From assembly GCA_026786325.1 (NCBI GenBank), contig JAJAYH010000412.1, positions 1-10,074 of the forward strand: a DNA stretch of 10,074 bases. The letters are read 5' to 3'. The translations under genes and the position numbers were made by a program. The stretch comes from Alkalinema sp. CAN_BIN05 (GTDB lineage: Bacteria > Cyanobacteriota > Cyanobacteriia > Leptolyngbyales > Leptolyngbyaceae). This document shows positions 4,856 to 10,074 of the stretch, piece after piece. The first letter of the stretch is position 1. Every line of letters starts with the position of its first letter. A model generated the notes under the pieces. That model was not told where the DNA came from. It made no database searches and saw nothing but the letters and a program-made list of their open reading frames with translations.

Positions 4856-7096
4856 CTAAATCAATCCATTCACCGCCAACAGCGCCTCCAACGATCCACA
4901 CAACAACAACCGATCGCCCCCGCCAATCAAGGTTTCTGGCTCCGGCAAGCGCATAAATTTACCATCCCGTCGAATCGCTTGAATCTGAACCACCTTAGCC
5001 GTTAAACGATAGAGATCAGCAATTGTCTGATCCACAAGCTCACTACTCTCCGTCACCCGAACCCACTGACAAGAATTCTGCGGGGAGGGAACTGCCGCTT
5101 CACCTTTTGCTAACTCATCAAAGGCACCCATCTCAGAACTTTCGCCTACCAATAAAAGCCGATCGCCCTGTTCCAAGGTTTCGGACGGATCAGGATAATC
5201 AATCTCCTGATCGCCTACGCGTCGAATCGCCATCACCGTCACGCCCGTCAACCGCCGATAATCTGTTTCCTCAAGGGTCAACCCTAACAATGGAGAATCA
5301 TCGGGCACGCCATACCAACGATTGTTCAAATCACCCACCACCGACTTCACCTCACGGGCTACTTGTGCCCCCGATCGTGCAGGTAAGAGTTCCGCATAAC
5401 GAGAATCCCGAATCGCCTGGACCCGTTTTTGAGCTAACGAGACTGACAACCCACGACCCGACCACAAATGCGCTGACAATTCCAAACTTGCCTCAAACTC
5501 AGGCTGCACCACTTCCCGCGCCCCAAGCTGATACAACGACTCAATATCTTGGGGTTTAATCGCCCGCACCACAATGTCTAACTCCGGCGCAAGATCCAGC
5601 GATCGTTTCAAACACAACCTCATACTCATAGGATCGGGCAACGCGATCGCCATCCCCCGCGCCTCATTCACGCCCGCCTTATCTAGCACATACAAACTCG
5701 ACGCATTGCCGTAGACATAAGGAATACCCTCATCCCGCAGCATTTGAATCCGGCTCTCGGATTGATCCACCACCACAACCGGACAATCTTGTTCGCGCAA
5801 CAGTTTGACAATATTCTTACCAATTCGACCATAACCACAAACCACCACATGATTGCTCTGGGGAAGATGTTCTGCAACATCTAGCGGTTGGTCGGATTGT
5901 ACTAAGAATTTCGCCAAAAATGGCACCGACTCCGCCCAAGAGAACAAGGTTGGCACAGCCCGCAAAATAAACGGCGTAACCACTAATGTCACGGCTGTCG
6001 TTCCCAAAATCAAGAGATACACCTGACGCGAAACCAAGCCCAAAACCTGACCCTCACTCGCCAACACAAAGGAAAATTCCCCAATCTGTGCCAAGCCCAA
6101 TCCCGCAATCAACGCAGTCCGCAAAGGATAACCAAACAGCTTCACTAATGGCGCAATGATTAAAAACTTGCCAAGTAGAACCAATGCAACTAAGCCTAGA
6201 ATCAGTTCTAAATGGTTCCAAACAAATACTGGATCAATCAACATCCCGATCGATGCAAAGAAAATCGTGGCGCAAATATCCCGCAGCGGTTCCACATAGG
6301 TCAGCGTCTCATCCGCATACTCCGCCTCCGAAATCATCAAGCCTGCTACAAATGCGCCCATCTCAATAGATAGCCCCAGCGCCTCGGTAATCAACGCAAT
6401 CCCCAAACACAGCGCGACGACACCCAACAAAAATAATTCTCGACTCTCCGTCTTCGCCAACAGCCGCAACAACCCCGGCACCACCCAAATCGCCGCCGCA
6501 ATCGCACAAAGCGCAAATACTCCAGTCTGTAATAAAGCCCAGCCGATCGCCAGCCCAATCTCCTCGATCGGCTTATCCAAGGCAGGCAACACCGCCAACA
6601 TCAGCCCCAACGCCAAATCCTGCACCACCAAAATGCCCAACATCACCTGCCCGTGGGAGGTCTCAGCTTCATTGCGCTCCATCAACGACTTCAGCACTAC
6701 CGCTGTCGAGGACAATGACAAAATCGCGCCCAAAAATACGCCCTGTGCGGGAGACGTAACCCAACCCAACCCGAGTGAAGCCAACGTTGTAATCAAGATA
6801 GTGAGGGCAATTTGCAACCCACCGCCGCCCAGACTAATCACCTGAACCTTGCGTAATTCAGAAAAAGAAAATTCAACTCCCAGGGCAAAGAGCAAAAACG
6901 CCACACCAAATTGCGCCAGCGTCTCCACCTGCACCACTTCTTTAATCAACCCTAGCCCCGTCGGACCGACGATGATCCCAGCGATCAAATACCCTAACAG
7001 CACAGGCTGCTTCAGTAATGCAGCAAATAAGCCACCCGCCGCCGCCGCCGCCAATACTGTTACTAAATCTACAATTAAACGAAAATCTTCTTGCAC
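4856..7096 (-). CDS. CPA2/KefB-type cation:proton antiporter with RCK domains
   Basis: A 746-residue integral membrane protein. It starts at a GTG (7096), with an in-frame TAA six codons upstream. Residues about 5-385 are the Na+/H+ exchanger-type (CPA2) membrane domain with about 12 hydrophobic segments, including LLGYLIAGIIVGPTGLGL (33-50), the SLSSTAVVLKSL helix (127-138), and VVQD (157-160), where Q159-D160 replaces the ND/DD pair of other antiporters, as in KefB/KefC. RCK-N (TrkA-N) follows at 415-530 with the nucleotide-binding loop VVVCGYGRIGKNIV (417-430) and VVVVD with the acidic D444. Two further C-terminal RCK-C-like segments lie at about 600-652 and 678-738; both end in a GDRLLL motif (644-649 and 727-732). 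Likely role: K+ or Na+ efflux or pH homeostasis, gated by a nucleotide or ion. Synechocystis has several such NhaS/Kef-type proteins, so I do not assign a symbol. First gene of a probable three-gene minus-strand run. Confidence 0.9.
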   Translation of the reverse strand: MQEDFRLIVDLVTVLAAAAAGGLFAALLKQPVLLGYLIAGIIVGPTGLGLIKEVVQVETLAQFGVAFLLFALGVEFSFSELRKVQVISLGGGGLQIALTILITTLASLGLGWVTSPAQGVFLGAILSLSSTAVVLKSLMERNEAETSHGQVMLGILVVQDLALGLMLAVLPALDKPIEEIGLAIGWALLQTGVFALCAIAAAIWVVPGLLRLLAKTESRELFLLGVVALCLGIALITEALGLSIEMGAFVAGLMISEAEYADETLTYVEPLRDICATIFFASIGMLIDPVFVWNHLELILGLVALVLLGKFLIIAPLVKLFGYPLRTALIAGLGLAQIGEFSFVLASEGQVLGLVSRQVYLLILGTTAVTLVVTPFILRAVPTLFSWAESVPFLAKFLVQSDQPLDVAEHLPQSNHVVVCGYGRIGKNIVKLLREQDCPVVVVDQSESRIQMLRDEGIPYVYGNASSLYVLDKAGVNEARGMAIALPDPMSMRLCLKRSLDLAPELDIVVRAIKPQDIESLYQLGAREVVQPEFEASLELSAHLWSGRGLSVSLAQKRVQAIRDSRYAELLPARSGAQVAREVKSVVGDLNNRWYGVPDDSPLLGLTLEETDYRRLTGVTVMAIRRVGDQEIDYPDPSETLEQGDRLLLVGESSEMGAFDELAKGEAAVPSPQNSCQWVRVTESSELVDQTIADLYRLTAKVVQIQAIRRDGKFMRLPEPETLIGGGDRLLLCGSLEALLAVNGLI
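7038..7052. repeat. (GCC)5 trinucleotide repeat at the antiporter N-terminus
   Basis: Five GCC units encode a short alanine run (residues about 16-20) in the first transmembrane helix. It is a short microsatellite that can change length by slippage while keeping the frame. The helix tolerates alanine, so the effect is probably small. Confidence 0.6.
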
Positions 7097-7118
7097 AGGG
7101 AGCCGTATTTCTTAGAGA

Positions 7119-7146
7119 ATTGTTACGTTCTATTAACCTTAACAAT
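7119..7146. promoter_or_regulatory. inverted repeat upstream of the antiporter gene
   Basis: ATTGTTA (7119-7125) and TAACAAT (7140-7146) form a perfect 7-bp dyad with a 14-nt spacer, beginning 23 bp upstream of the antiporter GTG start. The centre-to-centre spacing of 21 bp is two helical turns, which suits a dimeric regulator binding one face. The sequence is AT-rich, so chance cannot be ruled out. Confidence 0.35.
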
Positions 7147-7248
7147 ACTACGCCTTCGCTTAATAACGGCAGATTTGAGGAGAGAATAGCGATAGGAAAT
7201 ACTCTCCAAGAGCAATATATGGCAGCACATATAGACTATATTGTAAAG

Positions 7249-7278
7249 GCTGTACATTTATTAGTACAGCTAATAAAT
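7249..7278. promoter_or_regulatory. two overlapping, mutually exclusive inverted repeats
   Basis: GCTGTAC (7249-7255) pairs with GTACAGC (7264-7270) around an 8-nt loop. ATTTATTAG (7256-7264), which contains that loop, pairs perfectly with CTAATAAAT (7270-7278) around TACAG. The two stems share bases and cannot form together. The first is more GC-rich but shorter (7 bp); the second is longer (9 bp) and AT-rich. The site lies between the antiporter and comFB-family starts, 160 bp upstream of the latter. It could be a compound operator for a dimeric protein or an alternative RNA fold in the comFB leader. Confidence 0.6.
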
Positions 7279-7437
7279 ACATAATTTCGCAGTAAATTCA
7301 GTTTTTAATCTACAATTTTATGGGTTATGAATAACGAGACAATTGCGTACAAAATGTTGGTTCATGTGGAAATCTAGGGAATTGTAACCCAACAAATATC
7401 GGTTTGAGTCTGCTGTCATTATGCGTATGGATTATTT

Positions 7438-7989
7438 ATGAGTATTGAGAAAATTGTTGAACAAGCCCTGCAAGATGGCTACCTAACCCCCGCAATGGAA
7501 TCGGAAGTTGGCCGGATTTGTGACACGGCATCTGAGCTTTCGATTGAAGAATATATGGCGCTCGATCGCTTGATGGGTTCGCTGCTGACGGGTGAAGTCG
7601 TCGCTGTTCCTCGGAAGCAATTTATTAACATCATGGAAGAATTAGTCCTGACGGAGTCGATCGCACGGGTGGCTGAAATTGAGGCCAGTAGTGAGCGAAC
7701 GCTAGATCTTGGTGACATTTCAGCTTATGCACTCAACCGATTACCACCGCTGTATGCAACCACCGAAGAAGGCGCAACCTACCAACGATCGCGGGCCAAA
7801 GAAGAGCTACATGACATCATTGCGAAATGCGTGAATGAAGCGATCGCTGCCAGTCTCGATCGGCCTGACTTCTTCCCCGAACGAACTGTAATTGCAAATA
7901 AGGGCACCAAGCAAGAGCTACTCAATCAAGTCAGTAGCTTGCTTCAAACCTACGCCCATGGATTAGATACTATTGATACAAGCCGGTAG
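7438..7989 (+). CDS. late competence ComFB-family protein
   Basis: A 183-residue soluble protein. The N-terminal ~55 residues (MSIEKIVEQALQDGYLTP, then LSIEEYMALDRLMGSLLTGEVV) form a helical segment often found with this domain in cyanobacteria. Residues about 60-140 match the ComFB family: QFINIMEELVLTESI, then DISAYALNRLPPLYATT (93-109), a hallmark stretch, then a helix AKEELHDIIAKCVNEAI (120-136). ComFB takes its name from a late competence operon of Bacillus subtilis. Cyanobacterial members have been reported as cyclic dinucleotide (c-di-GMP/c-di-AMP) binding proteins linked to motility and DNA uptake, so this one may be a signalling protein; that role is family-based inference. No Shine-Dalgarno is visible before the ATG at 7438. 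It is divergent from the antiporter. A HIP1 octamer lies inside the gene at 7840. Confidence 0.85.
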   Translation: MSIEKIVEQALQDGYLTPAMESEVGRICDTASELSIEEYMALDRLMGSLLTGEVVAVPRKQFINIMEELVLTESIARVAEIEASSERTLDLGDISAYALNRLPPLYATTEEGATYQRSRAKEELHDIIAKCVNEAIAASLDRPDFFPERTVIANKGTKQELLNQVSSLLQTYAHGLDTIDTSR

Positions 7990-8024
7990 AAATAACAGAA
8001 CATTTATTCGGCAATACTCATGAG

Positions 8025-8059
8025 AGGCTTTTACAGCAATGGAGAAGCCTTTTCATTTT
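8025..8059 (+). terminator. probable terminator after the comFB-family gene
   Basis: AGGCTT (8025-8030) and AAGCCT (8045-8050) form a 6-bp stem, extendable to nine with wobble pairs at its base, with a 14-nt loop. It is followed by TTTCATTTT (8051-8059). It starts 36 nt after the comFB-family stop. The stem is modest and the T-run is interrupted, so efficiency is uncertain. It lies between two convergent genes. Confidence 0.4.
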
Positions 8060-8117
8060 GGCTTGACTTGCACAATCGCATTCCAGTCACATTCCAATCG
8101 GATTAACCCAACAAGTT

Positions 8118-8699
8118 CTAGGGCCGAACTGTCACCACTGTCCCTAAAGAAACTTGACTAAACAACGCCGTCACATCTCGATTTTTCATCCGTAAGCAAC
8201 CATGGGATACCGCCTGACCAATGGCATTCTCACTCGTCGTGCCATGAAATCCTAATTTCATATGCTGATCCGCCGCAAACCCAATCCACCGAACGCCCAA
8301 AGGATTTATGCCTCCGGGAGGGAAAACCTGATCGGTAATAGGGTGTTGCCAAACCGGATTTTTGACCATTTGCCGAATGCGAAAACTGCCCACAGGAGTC
8401 TCCCAACCCGGTTGCCCCACGGCCACTCGATAGCTTGCCATTAATTTTTGATTGCGATAGAGGTAAACCGTCCGATCGCTCAAATCCACCATCAAACTGG
8501 TATCCTCGGCCCGATCGCCCCAAACAGTCTCAGCAACAGGAACAGATTGATGCACCGCCGCCACCATCGCCGGAGCAGAAGGCGGCAAAGGAGCGCGGCT
8601 TTGGAGATATAAAAGCAACCCAGCCATTCCCATACACATCATCATCAACGGACGGGTAACAGACTGGGAATGTATAGAGTTGGAACGTCCAGTAGCCAT
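8118..8699 (-). CDS. L,D-transpeptidase (YkuD family), membrane-anchored
   Basis: A 193-residue protein. A basic N-terminus is followed by one hydrophobic segment (about 17-32), so it is anchored to or exported across the membrane. A proline/alanine-rich linker leads to the YkuD catalytic domain at about 68-192. It shows LMVDLSDRTVYLYRNQKL (start of the domain), VGQPGWETPVGSFRI (94-108), GINPLGVRWIGF (130-141), and the catalytic block with H152 in GFHGT and SHGCLRM at 165-171, where H166, C168 and R170 are the expected active-site residues. The domain should therefore be active. Enzymes of this family make 3-3 peptidoglycan crosslinks or attach proteins to peptidoglycan in the periplasm. No peptidoglycan-binding domain (LysM or PG_binding) is visible. 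The start lies 47 nt downstream of the TetR-type gene, so the two are probably co-transcribed. It is convergent with the comFB-family gene. Confidence 0.9.
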   Translation of the reverse strand: MATGRSNSIHSQSVTRPLMMMCMGMAGLLLYLQSRAPLPPSAPAMVAAVHQSVPVAETVWGDRAEDTSLMVDLSDRTVYLYRNQKLMASYRVAVGQPGWETPVGSFRIRQMVKNPVWQHPITDQVFPPGGINPLGVRWIGFAADQHMKLGFHGTTSENAIGQAVSHGCLRMKNRDVTALFSQVSLGTVVTVRP

Positions 8700-8746
8700 G
8701 GGTTTGGTTAGAAAACAGTAGAAAATAGATGAAAACGTATGGAAAA

Positions 8747-9370
8747 CTAATCCTTTTCTAGCACACCATTCAGGAAGATTTCTGAAATACCCTCAGCCAT
8801 TTCCTTGAGTTCCATCACCGTGGAACCCGGATCGGTGATGGTGGTTTGGCTAAACCCAGAAATTGCAAACATGCCCAAAAATACCCGTGCAACCAGGCGG
8901 GGGTTCATTTTACGGTACACACCTTGGTCCATGGCCGTCTGAAAAAATGCCTCTCCCACATCCGTCATCTTCTGGACAACATCGGTTTGAATTTGATCTC
9001 GCAAATCTTCATGGAACTGAACTTCCATAAAACATACCCGCATCAGATCTGCATTCTCCTGTAAATGCAACATCCGACGCTTCATCACCTGAGCAACTGC
9101 TTTGTAGCTACCCATTTCACTCAGTTCCGTCAGTAAGTCGGTCAGAATTTCAATCCAACCATCTGTCGCAACCTTGGCTAGAATTAATTTTTTATTCGTA
9201 AAATGTCGAAACAGAGTCCCTTCGGCCACGCCTGCTGCCTCGGCCAGTTCTCGGGTGGTGGTGCCGTTGTAACCTTTACGGGCAAAGAGTTTTAAAGCAG
9301 ATTTTAGAATACGATCGCGGGTCTCGGTTTCTGGGGACGCGACCTGTGGAACTCGTTGAAACGTTGCCAT
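8747..9370 (-). CDS. TetR/AcrR-family transcriptional regulator
   Basis: A 207-residue protein. The N-terminal domain (about 16-63) is typical: TRDRILKSALKLFARKGYNGTTTRELAEAAGVAEGTLFRHFTNKKLIL, with the recognition helix VAEGTLFRHF at about 48-57. The C-terminal ligand-binding/dimerisation domain (about 70-205) is helical (WIEILTDLLTEL, MKRRMLHLQENADLMRVCFMEVQFHE, RLVARVFLGMFAISG), as is usual, but the ligand cannot be predicted. Regulators of this family are mostly repressors released by a small molecule, often controlling transport or envelope genes. The gene lies directly upstream of the L,D-transpeptidase on the same strand (47 nt). The ATG at 9370 is fixed by an in-frame TAG two codons upstream. 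No Shine-Dalgarno is seen. Candidate operator-like repeats lie upstream at 9460-9501, consistent with autoregulation. Confidence 0.88.
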   Translation of the reverse strand: MATFQRVPQVASPETETRDRILKSALKLFARKGYNGTTTRELAEAAGVAEGTLFRHFTNKKLILAKVATDGWIEILTDLLTELSEMGSYKAVAQVMKRRMLHLQENADLMRVCFMEVQFHEDLRDQIQTDVVQKMTDVGEAFFQTAMDQGVYRKMNPRLVARVFLGMFAISGFSQTTITDPGSTVMELKEMAEGISEIFLNGVLEKD

Positions 9371-9459
9371 AAACTAACCGCCATAAGAAATTTTAAATGA
9401 GAACAGCAGTTGATTGGAATGCTTGTTCCCATTCTCATGGTGGCGACTGGAGAGACAAT

Positions 9460-9481
9460 TAAGTATTAAATAAGTGTTAAA
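9460..9481. repeat. 11-bp tandem direct repeat upstream of the TetR-type gene
   Basis: TAAGTATTAAA (9460-9470) is followed directly by TAAGTGTTAAA (9471-9481), 10 of 11 bases identical. The 11-bp period is close to one helical turn, which would place two half-sites on the same DNA face. It lies about 90 bp upstream of the TetR-type start, next to the dyad at 9484-9501. It is AT-rich and may be promoter DNA; on the minus strand a TTGAAA and an AATACT 16 nt apart overlap it. Confidence 0.5.
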
Positions 9482-9483
9482 AC

Positions 9484-9501
9484 TTTCAAGAATTTTTGAA
9501 A
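9484..9501. repeat. TTTCAA-N6-TTGAAA inverted repeat upstream of the TetR-type gene
   Basis: TTTCAA (9484-9489) and TTGAAA (9496-9501) form a perfect 6-bp dyad around GAATTT. It lies between the GldG-like gene end (9534) and the TetR-type start (9370). It could be an operator for the TetR-type protein or a hairpin at the end of the upstream gene. It is short, and the stem would be weak as a terminator. Confidence 0.4.
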
Positions 9502-9533
9502 TACGATCGATTTGAGTCAGGTTTAAATCAAGT

Positions 9534-10074
9534 TTAACGTCGTCGCCAACCGATCAAAGCCGCTAGCCCAAACCCAAGAATAGGAAGCAGTACAGCACTC
9601 AGCAAGATCACAATTTGCACTTGTTGAGGGGTTGCACTGAGTTGGCGACGTTTGATTTCGCGGGGCCGAATGGAGAGCGCCTGACCATCGGCTTGGCTGA
9701 CCCAAGTGACAGAATTTAGAAACATATCGCCATTAAGTTGCGCACCAAAAAATGCATCTGTTGCGAATGCAGAGTTACCAAAAATGACGAGCCGAGATTC
9801 ACGCGGGGGTTCCGTAGGGGTTGCGATCGGACTAGCGGTTGGGGACGGCATTACGATCGCAGCCGGAGTTTCACCGTCAGTGTTGACAGATGGAAGAGAA
9901 GGGGACGGACTGGGAGTTGGTTGAATTGGCTTCAAGATCACTTGTCGCATTAACGCAACCGCCAACGGCAATGGACCAGGCCGATCGCCTTCGTTCAATT
10001 TAATGGGTTTTTCTTGAAGATTGCTTTCGCCCCAGCTTTGTTTGTTTGTCAAGGCAATCGGAGTGGCTTGAACC
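9534..10074 (-). CDS. C-terminal part of a GldG/ABC-auxiliary-type membrane protein, runs off right edge
   Basis: The frame stays open to the window edge: codons before the TTG at 10052 read VQATPIAL, so the true start is beyond 10074 and only 179 C-terminal residues are seen. The sequence SRLVIFGNSAFATDAFFGAQLNGDMFLNSVTWVSQADGQ and LSIRPRE resembles the end of the GldG family (ABC_transp_aux), proteins encoded beside ABC-2-type permease and ATPase genes. A transmembrane segment (VQIVILLSAVLLPILGFGLAALIGW) and a basic RRR end the protein. A proline/serine/threonine-rich linker of about 45 residues (PTPSPSPSLPS, then PSPTASPIATPTEPP) precedes the last domain. The partner ABC genes are expected to the right of the window. 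In gliding Bacteroidetes GldG assists motility; here the job is unknown. The stop at 9534 is followed by 163 bp of intergenic DNA before the TetR-type gene. Confidence 0.75.
   Translation of the reverse strand, partial: VQATPIALTNKQSWGESNLQEKPIKLNEGDRPGPLPLAVALMRQVILKPIQPTPSPSPSLPSVNTDGETPAAIVMPSPTASPIATPTEPPRESRLVIFGNSAFATDAFFGAQLNGDMFLNSVTWVSQADGQALSIRPREIKRRQLSATPQQVQIVILLSAVLLPILGFGLAALIGWRRR

Larger units (their letters stand above)
7097..7437. other. divergent intergenic region between antiporter and comFB-family genes
   Basis: This 341-bp AT-rich stretch holds no convincing gene. It probably carries the promoters for both divergent genes, though I see no strong -10/-35 pair for either. 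It contains several inverted repeats: 7119-7146 near the antiporter start, the overlapping pair at 7249-7278, GTTAT-GA-ATAAC at 7324-7335, and TGTTGG (7355-7360) with CCAACA (7389-7394). The number of dyads suggests regulatory protein binding or RNA structure. Confidence 0.6.

Noticed and set aside
5023..5559. Plus-strand open frame of 178 codons rich in P, S and T.
   Set aside because: It lies wholly antisense to the RCK part of the antiporter, whose frame has clear conserved motifs. The odd composition is that expected of an opposite-strand shadow.
7018..7284. Plus-strand open frame spanning the antiporter start and intergenic region.
   Set aside because: It overlaps the antiporter N-terminus in antisense and starts with a translated GCC repeat; there is no family match and it runs through the inverted repeats.
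7097..7437. CRISPR array or small-RNA gene suggested by multiple dyads.
   Set aside because: The dyads differ from each other in sequence and spacing, with no repeated unit. No clear promoter/terminator pair defines an RNA gene.
1691..7847. GCGATCGC octamers considered as regulatory sites.
   Set aside because: They are HIP1 elements, widespread in cyanobacterial genomes and mostly inside genes here; used only as evidence for the host group.

Overview
The window looks like a chromosomal segment of a cyanobacterium. The HIP1 octamer GCGATCGC occurs at least four times (about 1691, 4761, 5643 and 7840), with many shorter CGATCG-type variants. Several genes belong to families typical of cyanobacteria: a ComFB-family protein, an NAGPA-type phosphodiester glycosidase, a J-domain/TPR protein and a Spy-like secreted protein. 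Most starts lack a clear Shine-Dalgarno sequence, and GTG starts are used, as is common in the phylum. I see no rRNA, tRNA, CRISPR array, transposase or phage gene.

Layout. Positions 1-176 hold no gene I can support, but contain a perfect 12-bp inverted repeat (111-138). On the minus strand from 2301 down to 177 lie a class I SAM-dependent methyltransferase, a possible small protein, and a HARE-HTH/GIY-YIG nuclease-like protein. Both gaps are about 20 nt if the small ORF uses its longest start. Divergent from the methyltransferase is a secreted two-repeat Spy/CpxP-like helical protein (2569-3000, plus). A second minus-strand run covers 7096 to 3111: a CPA2/KefB-type cation:proton antiporter with RCK domains, a membrane-anchored phosphodiester glycosidase, and a J-domain protein with TPR-like helices. 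The gaps in this run are 59 and 57 nt.

A 341-bp divergent intergenic region (7097-7437), rich in inverted repeats, separates the antiporter from a ComFB-family gene (7438-7989, plus). After a probable terminator come three more minus-strand genes: an L,D-transpeptidase (8118-8699), a TetR-type regulator just upstream of it (8747-9370), and the C-terminal end of a GldG/ABC-auxiliary-type protein that runs off the right edge (9534-10074).

How the genes may fit together (inference). Much of the window concerns the cell envelope and ions: antiporter, phosphodiester glycosidase, L,D-transpeptidase, Spy-like periplasmic protein and GldG-like protein. The TetR gene and the transpeptidase gene are probably co-transcribed. 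The most unusual material is the HARE-HTH/GIY-YIG gene with its co-directional neighbours, and the overlapping, mutually exclusive inverted repeats at 7249-7278 between the antiporter and comFB. I see no compelling evidence for a complete new system. The GIY-YIG cassette is the best candidate for follow-up.
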